IMG/VR virus record: IMGVR_UViG_3300042939_000219
Coordinates: 1 to 36,050 of that record
Source: a virus
Strand: one strand, 5' to 3'
Length of the DNA stretch: 36,050 nt
The notes under the pieces were generated by a model. The model searched no databases and was not told where the DNA came from. It was given only the letters and a program-made list of their open reading frames with translations. Shown one piece after another: positions 16,231 to 23,635 of this stretch; positions within the stretch are counted from its first letter, which is position 1; the number at the start of each line of letters is the position of its first letter. A program made the position numbers and the translations under genes.

Positions 16231-16921
16231 GCAAAAAGCTCCGAAGGCGGGCGGCACGCAGCCGCAGACCAGCGGCCATCGCCGGCCGCAAATCAGTCAG
16301 CACCGCAGCAGCCGGAACATCGACCTGCTCCTGAGATGCTAACCACGCCTCCAAGCTTCGACGGGCGACGCTCGTGGTCGAACTTGGATAAGCCGGATGG
16401 GTCACTACGGAAACATCGAAAAGGCCAGACACCTCGCGGATGGATCGCCTTGGCTTGCCGTCCTCGCCCTGCGTCCACTGTTCGCCCTTGCCATCAGCGG
16501 GCACCGTAAACGCGAACGACGAGCCACGCAGGTCGGAACGGGCCACGAGCTCACCGATGGTGCGGCCCAGTTCCGTGTTGGGCAGCACCACCGAATACCG
16601 CAGCCCCTTGTCATCGCTGGTGAGCTCGAGCGTCCCGCTCGAGGTGCGGCCCAGCAGTTGGTTGGGGTCGTGGTTAAACAGGGCCACCACGTCCTGCTTG
16701 CCACGCTGGCGGCTCAGCACCTTGTCAAAGGCACCCGGCAGGATGGTCTCGCGGAAGCCGCCGAGATCCACGCTGAGCGTGTTGTATCGCACGGCGTAGC
16801 CGGTGAGCACGGGCCGCCCATCGGCGCGAGTTTCGACCACGGCACCGCCGTCCTCGGAAAACTCCCAATCTCGCCGCTCGACTTGCTCGGCAACCATGAT
16901 GCCGTCGTGTTCGTCAGCCAT
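16214..16921 (-). CDS. Prohead protease, HK97 / U35 family
   Basis: The 235-residue protein has the U35 pattern: VLTGYAVRYNTLSVDLGGFRETI, LPGAFDKVLS, catalytic His84 in FNHDPNQLLGRT, and the serine in LRGSSFAFTV (134 or 135). It should cut the delta domain off the capsid precursor and mature itself. The start overlaps the portal stop by 8 bp. The C-terminal Ala/Arg-rich tail may be cut off. Order portal-protease-capsid is canonical. Confidence 0.93.
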   Translation of the reverse strand: MADEHDGIMVAEQVERRDWEFSEDGGAVVETRADGRPVLTGYAVRYNTLSVDLGGFRETILPGAFDKVLSRQRGKQDVVALFNHDPNQLLGRTSSGTLELTSDDKGLRYSVVLPNTELGRTIGELVARSDLRGSSFAFTVPADGKGEQWTQGEDGKPRRSIREVSGLFDVSVVTHPAYPSSTTSVARRSLEAWLASQEQVDVPAAAVLTDLRPAMAAGLRLRAARLRSFLRGQTR

Positions 16922-18179
16922 CGCTCGTCTCCGTACTTGTGGTGCTGTCTGCCGACATGTCCTCGCTTGTGCCGTCCGCAACCTCGGCCACGTCTTCAGT
17001 GGCGTCGCCGGGCGTATCTTCAACCTCACCAGGCGAGTCATTCTCTGGCGACTGCATCGGCCCAAGGTTTTCTTTCTGCCGCACCTCTTCGGGCGACATC
17101 CACCCGTTTCGGATGGCAATCTCATACGCCTGGTAGCGGCTGGTGATGTCGCCACGCAGAAGCCCCTCGACCAAGAACTCGGCGTACAGGTCGCCATCCT
17201 CGGGCAGCACGTCACGCTCAATGGCACCCTCAATGCGACGCAGCCACGGGGCGATGGTGAACTTCTCAAAGCTCACCATCTCGCTCTGCAAGTTCCCCCA
17301 AGTTGCTCTGCCCAATTCTTGGATCATGTGCGGCGGCATCCGCCAGACACGGCAGATGGCCAGCAACGACTGCATCCAGAGCTCGGCCAGCTGACTCTCT
17401 TGGTTGGTCGCCGAGACGCTGTCGGCCTTGAGCCCGTTGGAAAGAATCGCCGTGCGGCCAGCCTTGGCCGGGCCTCGATGGGCGGCCTCCCACTGGTCAC
17501 GCAGCTGCTCGCGGACCTCGCGGGGCAACGCCTGGTCAGTGTGCAGGATGATGCCGGGCTGGGCATTGTTCCTGTAGAACGTCGCGGCGTACTGCTCGAG
17601 GGCACGAGCCAGGGCGATGGCATCGCGGCCGAGCTCGACCGGCACCTCGCCGTGGATGCCGTCGAACGACAGCCACCGCACGTGCATGATCTGGTCATCG
17701 CGGTACGCCTGCTGCCGGCCCGTCTGCGGGTCGGTCCACACGTACGACAGCGACATATCGCCTTCTTGCACGACCTTCATGCCGGCCGGATTCAGCGGGT
17801 GCAGTTCGCTGACGCTGCCGCGGTCGCCGGCCACCTTGTACTGGTACGAGTTGCCGTAGAAGCCAAGGTGCAGGCACATCTGCTCGACCCACTCGTAGCG
17901 GGTTTGCCACTTGTTGGGCCGGCGGGCGAGCACCCCGTACAGCGGGAGATCCTTGGCACGCTCGCTGTTGTGGTCATCCAGCCGGCGGTACAGATGCAGC
18001 GGCAGGCTCGCCACCGTCTCGGCCACCACGCGGGCACAGGCGAAATACGCCGCCGTCTTCATCGCCGTCTCGGGCGTGATCCTCACGCCGCTCTCGGCGG
18101 CCATGGCGACAAGGTCATCCCACCGGCTCATGCGGGTGCCGAGGAAGTTGATCTCTGGCCGTGCGGCTGTCGCGTCCAT
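16914..18179 (-). CDS. Portal protein, HK97 family
   Basis: The 421-residue protein is the dodecameric gate for DNA packaging. Diagnostic parts are RVVAETVASLPLHLYRR (about 50-66), VEQMCLHLGFYGNSYQYKV, DQIMHVRWLSFDGIHG, LERYAATFYRNNAQPG-like RALEQYAATFYRNNAQPGII, ICRVWRMPPHMIQELGRATWGNLQ and the acidic C-terminal tail. The ATG (18177-18179) is five bases after the terL stop, with AGGACGC directly before it. The acidic Ser/Thr-rich tail after about 380 is probably disordered. Confidence 0.94.
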   Translation of the reverse strand: MDATAARPEINFLGTRMSRWDDLVAMAAESGVRITPETAMKTAAYFACARVVAETVASLPLHLYRRLDDHNSERAKDLPLYGVLARRPNKWQTRYEWVEQMCLHLGFYGNSYQYKVAGDRGSVSELHPLNPAGMKVVQEGDMSLSYVWTDPQTGRQQAYRDDQIMHVRWLSFDGIHGEVPVELGRDAIALARALEQYAATFYRNNAQPGIILHTDQALPREVREQLRDQWEAAHRGPAKAGRTAILSNGLKADSVSATNQESQLAELWMQSLLAICRVWRMPPHMIQELGRATWGNLQSEMVSFEKFTIAPWLRRIEGAIERDVLPEDGDLYAEFLVEGLLRGDITSRYQAYEIAIRNGWMSPEEVRQKENLGPMQSPENDSPGEVEDTPGDATEDVAEVADGTSEDMSADSTTSTETSDG

Positions 18180-18184
18180 GCGTC

Positions 18185-19795
18185 CTACCAGAAGGAGATT
18201 TCGGGCATATCGGCGGGCTTCATGCTCTCGCCCATGTGAACGCCTACGGCCATGATGGTGGCCACGACGGCGTCCACTCGCTCCGTGCTCTTGGCCTTGC
18301 TTACCTTCAGATTCCCGGCCGGATCTGTCTGGACGGCCGCGTTTCCTAACTGCCAACCTACCAACGGATTCAATCCAAACCGCACCTTTCCATCGACCAC
18401 AAGAGCTTCCAGGCGGCGCGTCGGCGCTGTCATGGACGCAAAGCCCTGGCCGTACAACGTGACCGGCAGCCCCTCGTCCGAGAGCTCGGTGGCCAACTGC
18501 GTCGCGTTCCATCTGTCGATGGCCAACTTGCGAACGCGGTGCTTCTGGGCGAACTCCAGAATGTCGGCCTTCACTCGTTTGTAGTCCGTGCTGCGGCCCT
18601 CGGTGTACGTGAGCCACCCGTCCCGGTGCCACGCCGTGTACTGCACACGGTCGTTTCGCTCCCGCTCGGCGGCGTTGTGCTCGGGGATCCACGCCATCAC
18701 ATGCACGTCGTAGCCGCCGGCATCGTTGGGGGCCACGGCCGCAAACGCCGTCGTGTCGTAGTTGCTGGCCAGGTCGAGCCCGCACCACACGTCCCGGCCC
18801 TCGAGCGGCTCGGAAATCGGCTGCATGCACGCGGCAATCTGGTCGGGCCGCAGCCACCGCACATCCGACGTGGTGGGGATGTTGAGCCGATACCTCAAGA
18901 ACGAGTTGAGCTTGGTGGCTGAGTTCTCTGCCTCGCGGCAGTCAGCCGCGAAGGACTCCTCGCTGATCGTCTCGCCGAGCGACGGGTTGGCCTTGTGCCA
19001 CACCTTCGGCGATTTCCAATCATCCTCGCGGTCGGCGGCGTAGATGCAGCCAAAGAACGAAGGGTCAAAGGCCGGGTCGGCCATACACCGCTCGGCATAG
19101 TCGTGCTGCTCGTACCAGATGTGCGACTTGTTCGCCTCGCCGGCCGTTGTGATCGACACGGGGCAGAGCGGTTGCCGACGCGCCGCACCGCCGTAGCGGA
19201 GTGCGTCCCATAAACGCCGGTCGCCCCTTTGGGCATGCAGCTCATCGAATAGCAGGCAATGCACGTTCAGCCCCTCGGCCCGGAACGCATCCGCCGACAA
19301 CACGCGGTAGAACGAGTTACTCGCCCGGTGCACGATGGTCTTCCGCGAGTCGAGCACCTCGAGCACCTTCGACAGTGCCGGTGACGAGCGGACCATCGAC
19401 GCCGCCTCGCGGTAGATGATGCCGGCCTGCTCGCGGTCGCTCGCCGCACCGTAGATTTCCGCCCCGGCTTCGTTGTCCGCGAGCAAGGCGTAGAGGCTGA
19501 TGCCGGCGAGCAGCGTGGACTTCCCGTTCTTCTTCGGGATCTCGATGTACGCCTGGCGGTACTGTCGCGTACCGTCCGGCTTACACCGACCGAAGATCTC
19601 GCCAAGCACGTACTTCTGCCACGGCAGCAGCAGGAACGGCTGCCCGGCTGTCTGGCCCTTTGAGTGCTTCAGCACCTTTTCAAAGAACTCATAGACCCGC
19701 TTGACCTTGGCTTCGTCCAGGCCAGGCCGATGCTTAGCCGTGGGCGGCGAAGAACTCTTCGAGCTCGTCTTTTTTGACTTCGACTTGCGTGGCAA
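18185..19795 (-). CDS. terL: Terminase large subunit, HK97-like
   Basis: A 536-residue packaging motor. Walker-A-like IPKKNGKST (86-94), Walker B LLFDELHA (181-188; D184 E185) and the nuclease-site acids Asp341 (CGLDLASNYD), Asp427 (DRWNATQ) and Asp508 (TERVDAVVA) are visible. The start is a TTG with AGGA seven bases upstream, overlapping terS by 62 bp; the first 25 residues are Lys/Ser-rich and could instead be untranslated. It would translocate DNA into the prohead and cut it. Neighbouring portal and terS confirm it. Confidence 0.95.
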   Translation of the reverse strand: MPRKSKSKKTSSKSSSPPTAKHRPGLDEAKVKRVYEFFEKVLKHSKGQTAGQPFLLLPWQKYVLGEIFGRCKPDGTRQYRQAYIEIPKKNGKSTLLAGISLYALLADNEAGAEIYGAASDREQAGIIYREAASMVRSSPALSKVLEVLDSRKTIVHRASNSFYRVLSADAFRAEGLNVHCLLFDELHAQRGDRRLWDALRYGGAARRQPLCPVSITTAGEANKSHIWYEQHDYAERCMADPAFDPSFFGCIYAADREDDWKSPKVWHKANPSLGETISEESFAADCREAENSATKLNSFLRYRLNIPTTSDVRWLRPDQIAACMQPISEPLEGRDVWCGLDLASNYDTTAFAAVAPNDAGGYDVHVMAWIPEHNAAERERNDRVQYTAWHRDGWLTYTEGRSTDYKRVKADILEFAQKHRVRKLAIDRWNATQLATELSDEGLPVTLYGQGFASMTAPTRRLEALVVDGKVRFGLNPLVGWQLGNAAVQTDPAGNLKVSKAKSTERVDAVVATIMAVGVHMGESMKPADMPEISFW

Positions 19796-20201
19796 GCTTC
19801 GTCCTCGAGGAAGGCGTCAGCCCGAACTCACTCAACAGGCTAGCCTTCATGGCAACCAGCGAGCGGTAGAGCGGCCCGGCCGGGTTGGGCTTCACGCCAC
19901 CCAGGTCGGTGTGCATCACGGCACCGCCCGCCCGCAGCTGCAGCAGGCACGACTGCTCGGCCGAGTGAACCTCGCACAGCGTGGCCAGGGCTTCGCCGTC
20001 GCCCGTAGTCAGCACGCCCATCCGCGACAAGATGCCGGCGAGCTCGTGCCACTTGGCCACGGCGATCTCGTCAACGGCGAGACGCTCGGGCATCGGCGGC
20101 ACTCCGATCGGTGCCGATGGCTCGCGCTTTCGCGGCCCCTTAGCGGTGCCTTCAAGAATCCGAAGGGCTGTCGGCTTCGGCCTGCGTCCTGCTTTTGCCA
20201 C
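19734..20201 (-). CDS. terS: Terminase small subunit, P27 family
   Basis: A 155-residue protein from a GTG with AGGAG five bases upstream. The sequence GRRPKPTALRILEGTAKGPRKREP, then WHELAGILSRMGVLTTGDGEALATLCE and a C-terminal LSEFGLTPSSRTKLATQ, is typical of P27-like terminase small subunits that bind cos/pac DNA and stimulate TerL. It overlaps terL by 62 bp. The 213-bp stretch upstream may hold the packaging site. Confidence 0.92.
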   Translation of the reverse strand: MAKAGRRPKPTALRILEGTAKGPRKREPSAPIGVPPMPERLAVDEIAVAKWHELAGILSRMGVLTTGDGEALATLCEVHSAEQSCLLQLRAGGAVMHTDLGGVKPNPAGPLYRSLVAMKASLLSEFGLTPSSRTKLATQVEVKKDELEEFFAAHG

Positions 20202-20234
20202 GATTACTCCTCGGGCGATTGTTAGGAACCACAC

Positions 20235-20447
20235 GAAACTGCACGTTGCGTACCGCTCGACCCCCCCCTACTTTGCCGGCAAAATGTTCAAAAAACCCGA
20301 GAGATTTCGATGCCGCGCGGGGGTGCTGCCCCGTACGCGGTTTATCTTTCACGGCCAAAAGTTTTCACAATGCCGTTCTGGCAGCCATGCGTTTTGCCCT
20401 TGTTTTCTAGGCGTTTCTGCATGTCGCATGCGTTTCGTCCTTTTTTT
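20235..20447. other. Intergenic region before terS, candidate cos/packaging region
   Basis: This is one of the longer non-coding stretches of the leftward array. It holds two near-copies of a 39-bp repeat overlapping the HNH stop (20386-20465), a 10-bp GC-rich hairpin (20313-20340), an A6 run (20290-20295), a C8 run (20261-20268) and a weak promoter-like pair (TTGTGA at 20365-20370 and GATAAA at 20341-20346 on the - strand). In HK97-type phages cos lies next to an HNH gene and terS, so cos here is plausible but unproven. Confidence 0.5.
20313..20340. repeat. GC-rich hairpin upstream of terS
   Basis: CCGCGCGGGG pairs with CCCCG-TA-CGCGG through ten base pairs with a 2-nt bulge and a GTGCTG loop. 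On the - strand a T6 run follows only after 17 nt, so it is a poor intrinsic terminator. It could be a packaging-site element or an attenuator in front of terS. Confidence 0.5.
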
Positions 20448-20465
20448 CTAGGTGTTTCCGCACTT
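20386..20465. repeat. Tandem imperfect repeat, period 41 bp, at the HNH gene end
   Basis: Two copies (20386-20424 and 20427-20465) share most positions, including the minus-strand pattern GGAAACACCTAGAAA / AGAAACGCCTAGAAA followed by an AAGGAC or AAGGGC and an ATG. The second copy supplies the HNH stop codon, so the repeat looks like a duplication of a gene-end plus start signal. It yields short minus-strand ORFs of 26 and 7 codons. A real duplication event or binding-site array fits equally. Confidence 0.75.
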
Positions 20466-21272
20466 GCGATGCACGATTCGTTCGTCACCAGTTCGCGGCG
20501 TGTATTTCGCCCACCATTCGTTGGCCCTGCCTGACTGCATGGCACGCTCTGGGTCTGTTGCGATGCGTGCTTCGCATTGCGATGCGGGTGCCTCAACCAC
20601 AACGACCCGGTCGCAACCCAGCCGGTCCGCCCACCATTGACGATGGATGGCGTCGGGCTCAGTGACCACCAGCCAGGCCCGTGCATGTCGCTTGGCCTCT
20701 GCCTTGCTCAGCGTACCGATGATGTCATTCCGCTTTCGCACAGCAGGGCCGATCCACTTGGCTGGCCATGCGTGCAGCGTGGTGCCAGCCATGCCGGATG
20801 CGATCACGTCCAGGTCGATCACCAAGTCGGTCGGCCCCTTGTGCATATCCACGTATGTGCTCTTGCCAGACGCAGGAGGGCCACAGACAAGCGTCACAGG
20901 GATGACGGCTGGCCGTATCCATTCAGGGTGCAACGTCCACTTCTGCGATGACTCGCGGCCCTGCATCTCGCGTCGCGTCTTCTTGCTGTGGCACGAGGCA
21001 CACAACGTCTGCAAGCCAGACACATCGTCGCTCGGCAATTCGCTCTTGCGGACCACGTGATCGACGTGGGCATTGCGACCAGCTACGATGCGGCCACAGC
21101 CTGGAGCCTGGCACTGGTAGTTATCCCGCAGCAGCACCTCACGCCGTGCGGCCTTCCACCCTTGCGAGCAATAGCCTCGAGCGGTTGCCGATGGACGATT
21201 CGTGTCTGGTGCCCGTGGCCGCTTTCGCTGCCCAACCCACGGCGGCTTGAACGTCGGCAGCCTATCGGGCAC
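20448..21272 (-). CDS. HNH endonuclease fused to a P-loop kinase-like domain
   Basis: A 274-residue two-domain protein. Residues about 33-100 are an HNH nuclease: zinc pairs C54/C59 and C91/C94, core His69 and Asp71-His72 (HVDHV), and His95. Residues 124-260 are a P-loop domain with Walker A GPPASGKS (131-138) and an IDLDVIA segment (152-158), like T4 PNK-type or AAA-like kinases. HNH proteins beside terminases promote cos cleavage in HK97-type phages; the kinase might act on DNA or RNA ends. The combination is unusual. The GTG start has AAGGG five bases upstream. Function of the fused part is inference. Confidence 0.85.
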   Translation of the reverse strand: MPDRLPTFKPPWVGQRKRPRAPDTNRPSATARGYCSQGWKAARREVLLRDNYQCQAPGCGRIVAGRNAHVDHVVRKSELPSDDVSGLQTLCASCHSKKTRREMQGRESSQKWTLHPEWIRPAVIPVTLVCGPPASGKSTYVDMHKGPTDLVIDLDVIASGMAGTTLHAWPAKWIGPAVRKRNDIIGTLSKAEAKRHARAWLVVTEPDAIHRQWWADRLGCDRVVVVEAPASQCEARIATDPERAMQSGRANEWWAKYTPRTGDERIVHRKCGNT

Positions 21273-21273
21273 G

Positions 21274-21630
21274 TCAGCCCTTCATGATGACCGTGGCCAC
21301 AGCCCCGGTGCCGGCCGTATTGCTCTGGCACAGCTTGATGTACTGAGCCGAGAACACCTCGTCGGGCATAGCGTACGTGCGACCGAGGGCCGTGTGCGGT
21401 GCGGTCGTAATCTTCACCGCAGCCCCGTCCTTGTCGTACAGCTGATAGAAGGGGCCGTTGGTCGTGTCGGACACGTAGAGGTCAATCTGCGTGACGTTGG
21501 TGTTGAGCGTGCCGATCATGACCTGGCCGCCGGCCATGTCGAACATGGGCAGCGTGATGACGGTGCTGGTCGCCGTGGTCAGCGTGGCGGCGTAGGTCTT
21601 GCTCTTGCGGCGGATCTTTGACTCGCTCAT
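21274..21630 (-). CDS. Putative minor structural protein
   Basis: A 118-residue protein with a basic N-terminus (ESKIRRKSKTY) and beta strands (VITLPMFDMAGGQVMIGTLN; IDLYVSDTTNGPFYQLYDKDG). It has no recognised domain. The ATG is preceded by AAGGAG and its stop lies directly before the HNH gene start. It belongs to the block between the LamG-like protein and the packaging genes, so a fibre-associated or virion role is likely but unproven. Confidence 0.58.
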   Translation of the reverse strand: MSESKIRRKSKTYAATLTTATSTVITLPMFDMAGGQVMIGTLNTNVTQIDLYVSDTTNGPFYQLYDKDGAAVKITTAPHTALGRTYAMPDEVFSAQYIKLCQSNTAGTGAVATVIMKG

Positions 21631-21722
21631 CTCTCGTCTCCTTGGTGGCTCGGGGCGTGGTGCCCGATGCGTGGCCTAGTGTTTAGGTTACGCCGTCAAT
21701 GGCGTGCGGGCGTGGCTTGCAG
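21631..21722. other. Short intergenic gap
   Basis: Only a small ACGCC-GTCAAT-GGCGT inverted repeat (21690-21705) is visible. It has no T tract, so no terminator can be called. Confidence 0.35.
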
Positions 21723-22004
21723 TCACGGCATCTGCGGCAGCGCCGCCTGGTACTCGGCCTGCGTGATCTCCTCGACGGCACCGCTAGCGATTAGTTGGGG
21801 GAGGAGCGTGGACGCTGGCTCCCATGTGGCGAACTCGTCATTCACCGCCAGGAGCAGTCGGCCCGCGTTGTCTTGTGGGGCAACGCTTGCAGGATCAAAG
21901 CAGGTCAGCGTCTTGCCGTCCGGAGTCGGATGCCCCCACGCGGCGTCAAGTTGCAGGCGGATCGACTCGTAGAGCGTTTCGTCAGCGGTGCGGAAGAATC
22001 TCAT
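21723..22004 (-). CDS. Putative tail-fibre accessory protein
   Basis: A 93-residue protein starting in an ATGA overlap with the LamG gene. It runs MRFFRTADETLYESIRLQLDAAWGHPTPDGKTLTCFDP, then an acidic segment TQAEYQAALPQMP. This pattern recurs in small phage proteins next to tail-fibre genes, from memory, but without assigned function. It may be a fibre assembly or attachment partner of the adjacent LamG protein. Confidence 0.6.
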   Translation of the reverse strand: MRFFRTADETLYESIRLQLDAAWGHPTPDGKTLTCFDPASVAPQDNAGRLLLAVNDEFATWEPASTLLPQLIASGAVEEITQAEYQAALPQMP

Positions 22005-22723
22005 GCGACAGTGATCCCCCACTTCTTGCCGAGATACTTGTGGATTGCGGATCGCTCAGTAGCGCTGACGGTCTTCGTGTACACCAAGATTTCCCCGATG
22101 TATCCATTCAGCACAAAACTGCCACCGCGGCTTCCGATCCAGTGCGTGGTGCCGGAAAAAATCGGTTGCTCGGTGAACGCCCCGCCGAAAATTGTTTGCG
22201 ATGAACCGTCGATATAAATGGCAGAGCCGCCCACCGGAGAGTCGTACACAACCGACACCACTTGCGCGGCCGTGGTCGAAAACGGCGTCCCGGTGTTGAC
22301 GCTCACGCCTGTAGACGGGTGTTGTAATTGCAGCGACCCGAAACTCTGATTCTGCCGCAGGTTGAAGTTGTTTCCGTCGCCAGCCGTGTAGGTCATGCCG
22401 AAACTCGTGTAAGCCACGACTCTTTGCACGAAAAACATCGAAACTGGGTACGTCGTAAAGGGCTCGCTGCAACTGAGCGTGTCGTTTGATCCGTCAAACG
22501 CCAGGGCCGTCTTGCCGTTGATGGTGGTGAGCGTGGGGCGATTGTTCGCCGTAGTCTGGGCAAACACCTTGCCGGATGCCTTGTCCTTCCACTCGCTGAC
22601 GGCAGACGAAACCAGCGTCAAAGATGCGGAATCGTTGCCGTCCAGCCACAAGGCCAGCCCGGCGATCTGCTTGGGGTTGAACCCGCTCGCCCGTGGCCTC
22701 AGCAGTCTGTTGTTCATCGCCAT
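22001..22723 (-). CDS. LamG / concanavalin-A-like lectin domain protein
   Basis: A 240-residue protein. After about 18 basic residues comes IAGLALWLDGNDSASLTLVSSAVSEWKDKASG, typical of phage and bacterial LamG-like domains. It ends ILVYTKTVSATERSAIHKYLGKKWGI, the usual last helix of this family. Such domains bind sugars or fold as tail spikes, so a receptor- or glycan-binding virion role is likely. The ATG has GGGAG ten bases upstream. It lies near the lysis block rather than with the main tail genes, so delivery as part of the virion is inferred. Confidence 0.82.
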   Translation of the reverse strand: MAMNNRLLRPRASGFNPKQIAGLALWLDGNDSASLTLVSSAVSEWKDKASGKVFAQTTANNRPTLTTINGKTALAFDGSNDTLSCSEPFTTYPVSMFFVQRVVAYTSFGMTYTAGDGNNFNLRQNQSFGSLQLQHPSTGVSVNTGTPFSTTAAQVVSVVYDSPVGGSAIYIDGSSQTIFGGAFTEQPIFSGTTHWIGSRGGSFVLNGYIGEILVYTKTVSATERSAIHKYLGKKWGITVA

Positions 22724-22726
22724 GCG

Positions 22727-22996
22727 TCAGTTTCTCCCCGGCTCGGGCGTGGTCACGCTGGTCGTGTATGCCTTCTCTCGCGGCTGTAGTGCATAGAGCA
22801 GGCGTGTCTGCTCGGTGATGGCCTCAGCGATGCCCTTCTGCGTCTCGCCCAACTGCCGCACGAACGACCTGTGCTCCTCGACCAGTGGCAACAGAACGTC
22901 ATTCCGCAGCACCCATCCGGCAGCCAACGCTACCAAAGTGGGAAAGCCCCACTTGTTCAGGATGTCGAACATAGTTTCCTTCGCTGCGTCAGTCAT
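22727..22996 (-). CDS. Small membrane protein, holin candidate
   Basis: The 89-residue protein has one N-terminal membrane helix (WGFPTLVALAAGWVL, about 16-30), then an amphipathic/coiled segment HRSFVRQLGETQKGIAEAITEQ and a polar tail. This layout resembles BhlA/YvrJ-type holin-like proteins. It starts inside the end of the upstream gene (8-bp overlap), in a cluster with a peptidase and a lipoprotein, which supports a lysis role. Pore formation is not shown. Confidence 0.6.
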   Translation of the reverse strand: MTDAAKETMFDILNKWGFPTLVALAAGWVLRNDVLLPLVEEHRSFVRQLGETQKGIAEAITEQTRLLYALQPREKAYTTSVTTPEPGRN

Positions 22997-23339
22997 GGTG
23001 TCGGCTCTCGCGGACGAGTAAACGCATGCTGGATTGGTTCTCCTGCCGCTCCAGCCACCAGCGTATGAGGATCTTTACAACCTCTTGCACCAACGCCCCC
23101 AGCACGAGCGTCAGGATGATGCCCATGCCGTACTCGTGGCGTACCTGGCGTTCGATGTTCTTGGCCATGTGCTTGCCGACCACGGCCGTCTCTGCAGCGT
23201 CGCACTGTTGCAGCACCGGGATGGGCCACGCGGCGACGGCACGGCGAACGATGCGGCCGACGATCCGGCGGCCAGCGATGGTTCGCTGGATGGTTGGCAC
23301 ACGGTCCCAGGCGTACTGCTCGAGGTCGTCCATTGTCAT
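22989..23339 (-). CDS. Membrane protein with C-terminal membrane helix
   Basis: A 116-residue basic protein. Residues 20-40 hold an Arg-rich region (AGRRIVGRIVRRAVA); one hydrophobic helix lies near 71-93 (GMGIILTLVLGALVQEVVKIL), followed by a basic tail. It starts in an ATGA overlap with the lipoprotein gene and ends overlapping the holin candidate. It could be part of the lysis cassette (holin, antiholin or inner spanin partner), but I see no decisive spanin features. Confidence 0.55.
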   Translation of the reverse strand: MTMDDLEQYAWDRVPTIQRTIAGRRIVGRIVRRAVAAWPIPVLQQCDAAETAVVGKHMAKNIERQVRHEYGMGIILTLVLGALVQEVVKILIRWWLERQENQSSMRLLVRESRHHD

Positions 23340-23635
23340 GGCTTGCACTTCCCGTCTGCGCACTTGACCACGCTCTTGGGCTCGCGGCCCGTGCCGCCGC
23401 ATGCGGTGCATGTGATCTTGATGCGGCCGTCTCCCACGTAACCGAGCCCGTCGCAGTTCTTGCACTTCCCGTCGCTCGGCGGTGCCGGCGGTGCCGGCGT
23501 GGGGGCGATCTCCGCACGCATCCGCACGACCATGCGGGCCGTCTCGGCGGCCAGGTCGGCAGTGATCCCGCCGTCGCCTGGCAGCGTGGCGACGCAGCCG
23601 GCCATGACGATGACGAAGGCGAGCAGGAAACGCAT
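23336..23635 (-). CDS. Putative lipoprotein with DnaJ-type zinc-knuckle motifs
   Basis: A 99-residue protein. The N-terminus MRFLLAFVIVMAGC is a lipoprotein signal ending at a VMAGC lipobox (Cys14). A Pro/Ala linker follows, then KCKNCDGLGYVGDGR and CTACGGTG (two CxxCxGxG knuckles, as in DnaJ), and KCADGKCK. It would be anchored in a membrane facing the periplasm. Membership of the lysis block suggests a spanin-like or regulator role; the knuckles suggest metal binding or a disulphide-rich ectodomain. The start overlaps the peptidase stop (TGATG). Confidence 0.68.
   Translation of the reverse strand: MRFLLAFVIVMAGCVATLPGDGGITADLAAETARMVVRMRAEIAPTPAPPAPPSDGKCKNCDGLGYVGDGRIKITCTACGGTGREPKSVVKCADGKCKP

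Noticed and set aside
14560-16509. Long open frame (649 codons) on the + strand across capsid and protease genes
   Set aside because: It is the antisense of the recognised capsid and protease genes, has no family resemblance, and carries no plausible ribosome-binding site. The GC-rich codon pattern of the real genes creates such frames.
16803-18239. Long + strand frame (478 codons) across the portal gene
   Set aside because: It is opposite to the portal gene, which has clear HK97 portal motifs. No domain or start signal supports it.
20152-20358. 68-codon minus-strand frame between HNH and terS
   Set aside because: It starts at a TTG without ribosome-binding site, has no domain, and overlaps terS. 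The region is better seen as non-coding.
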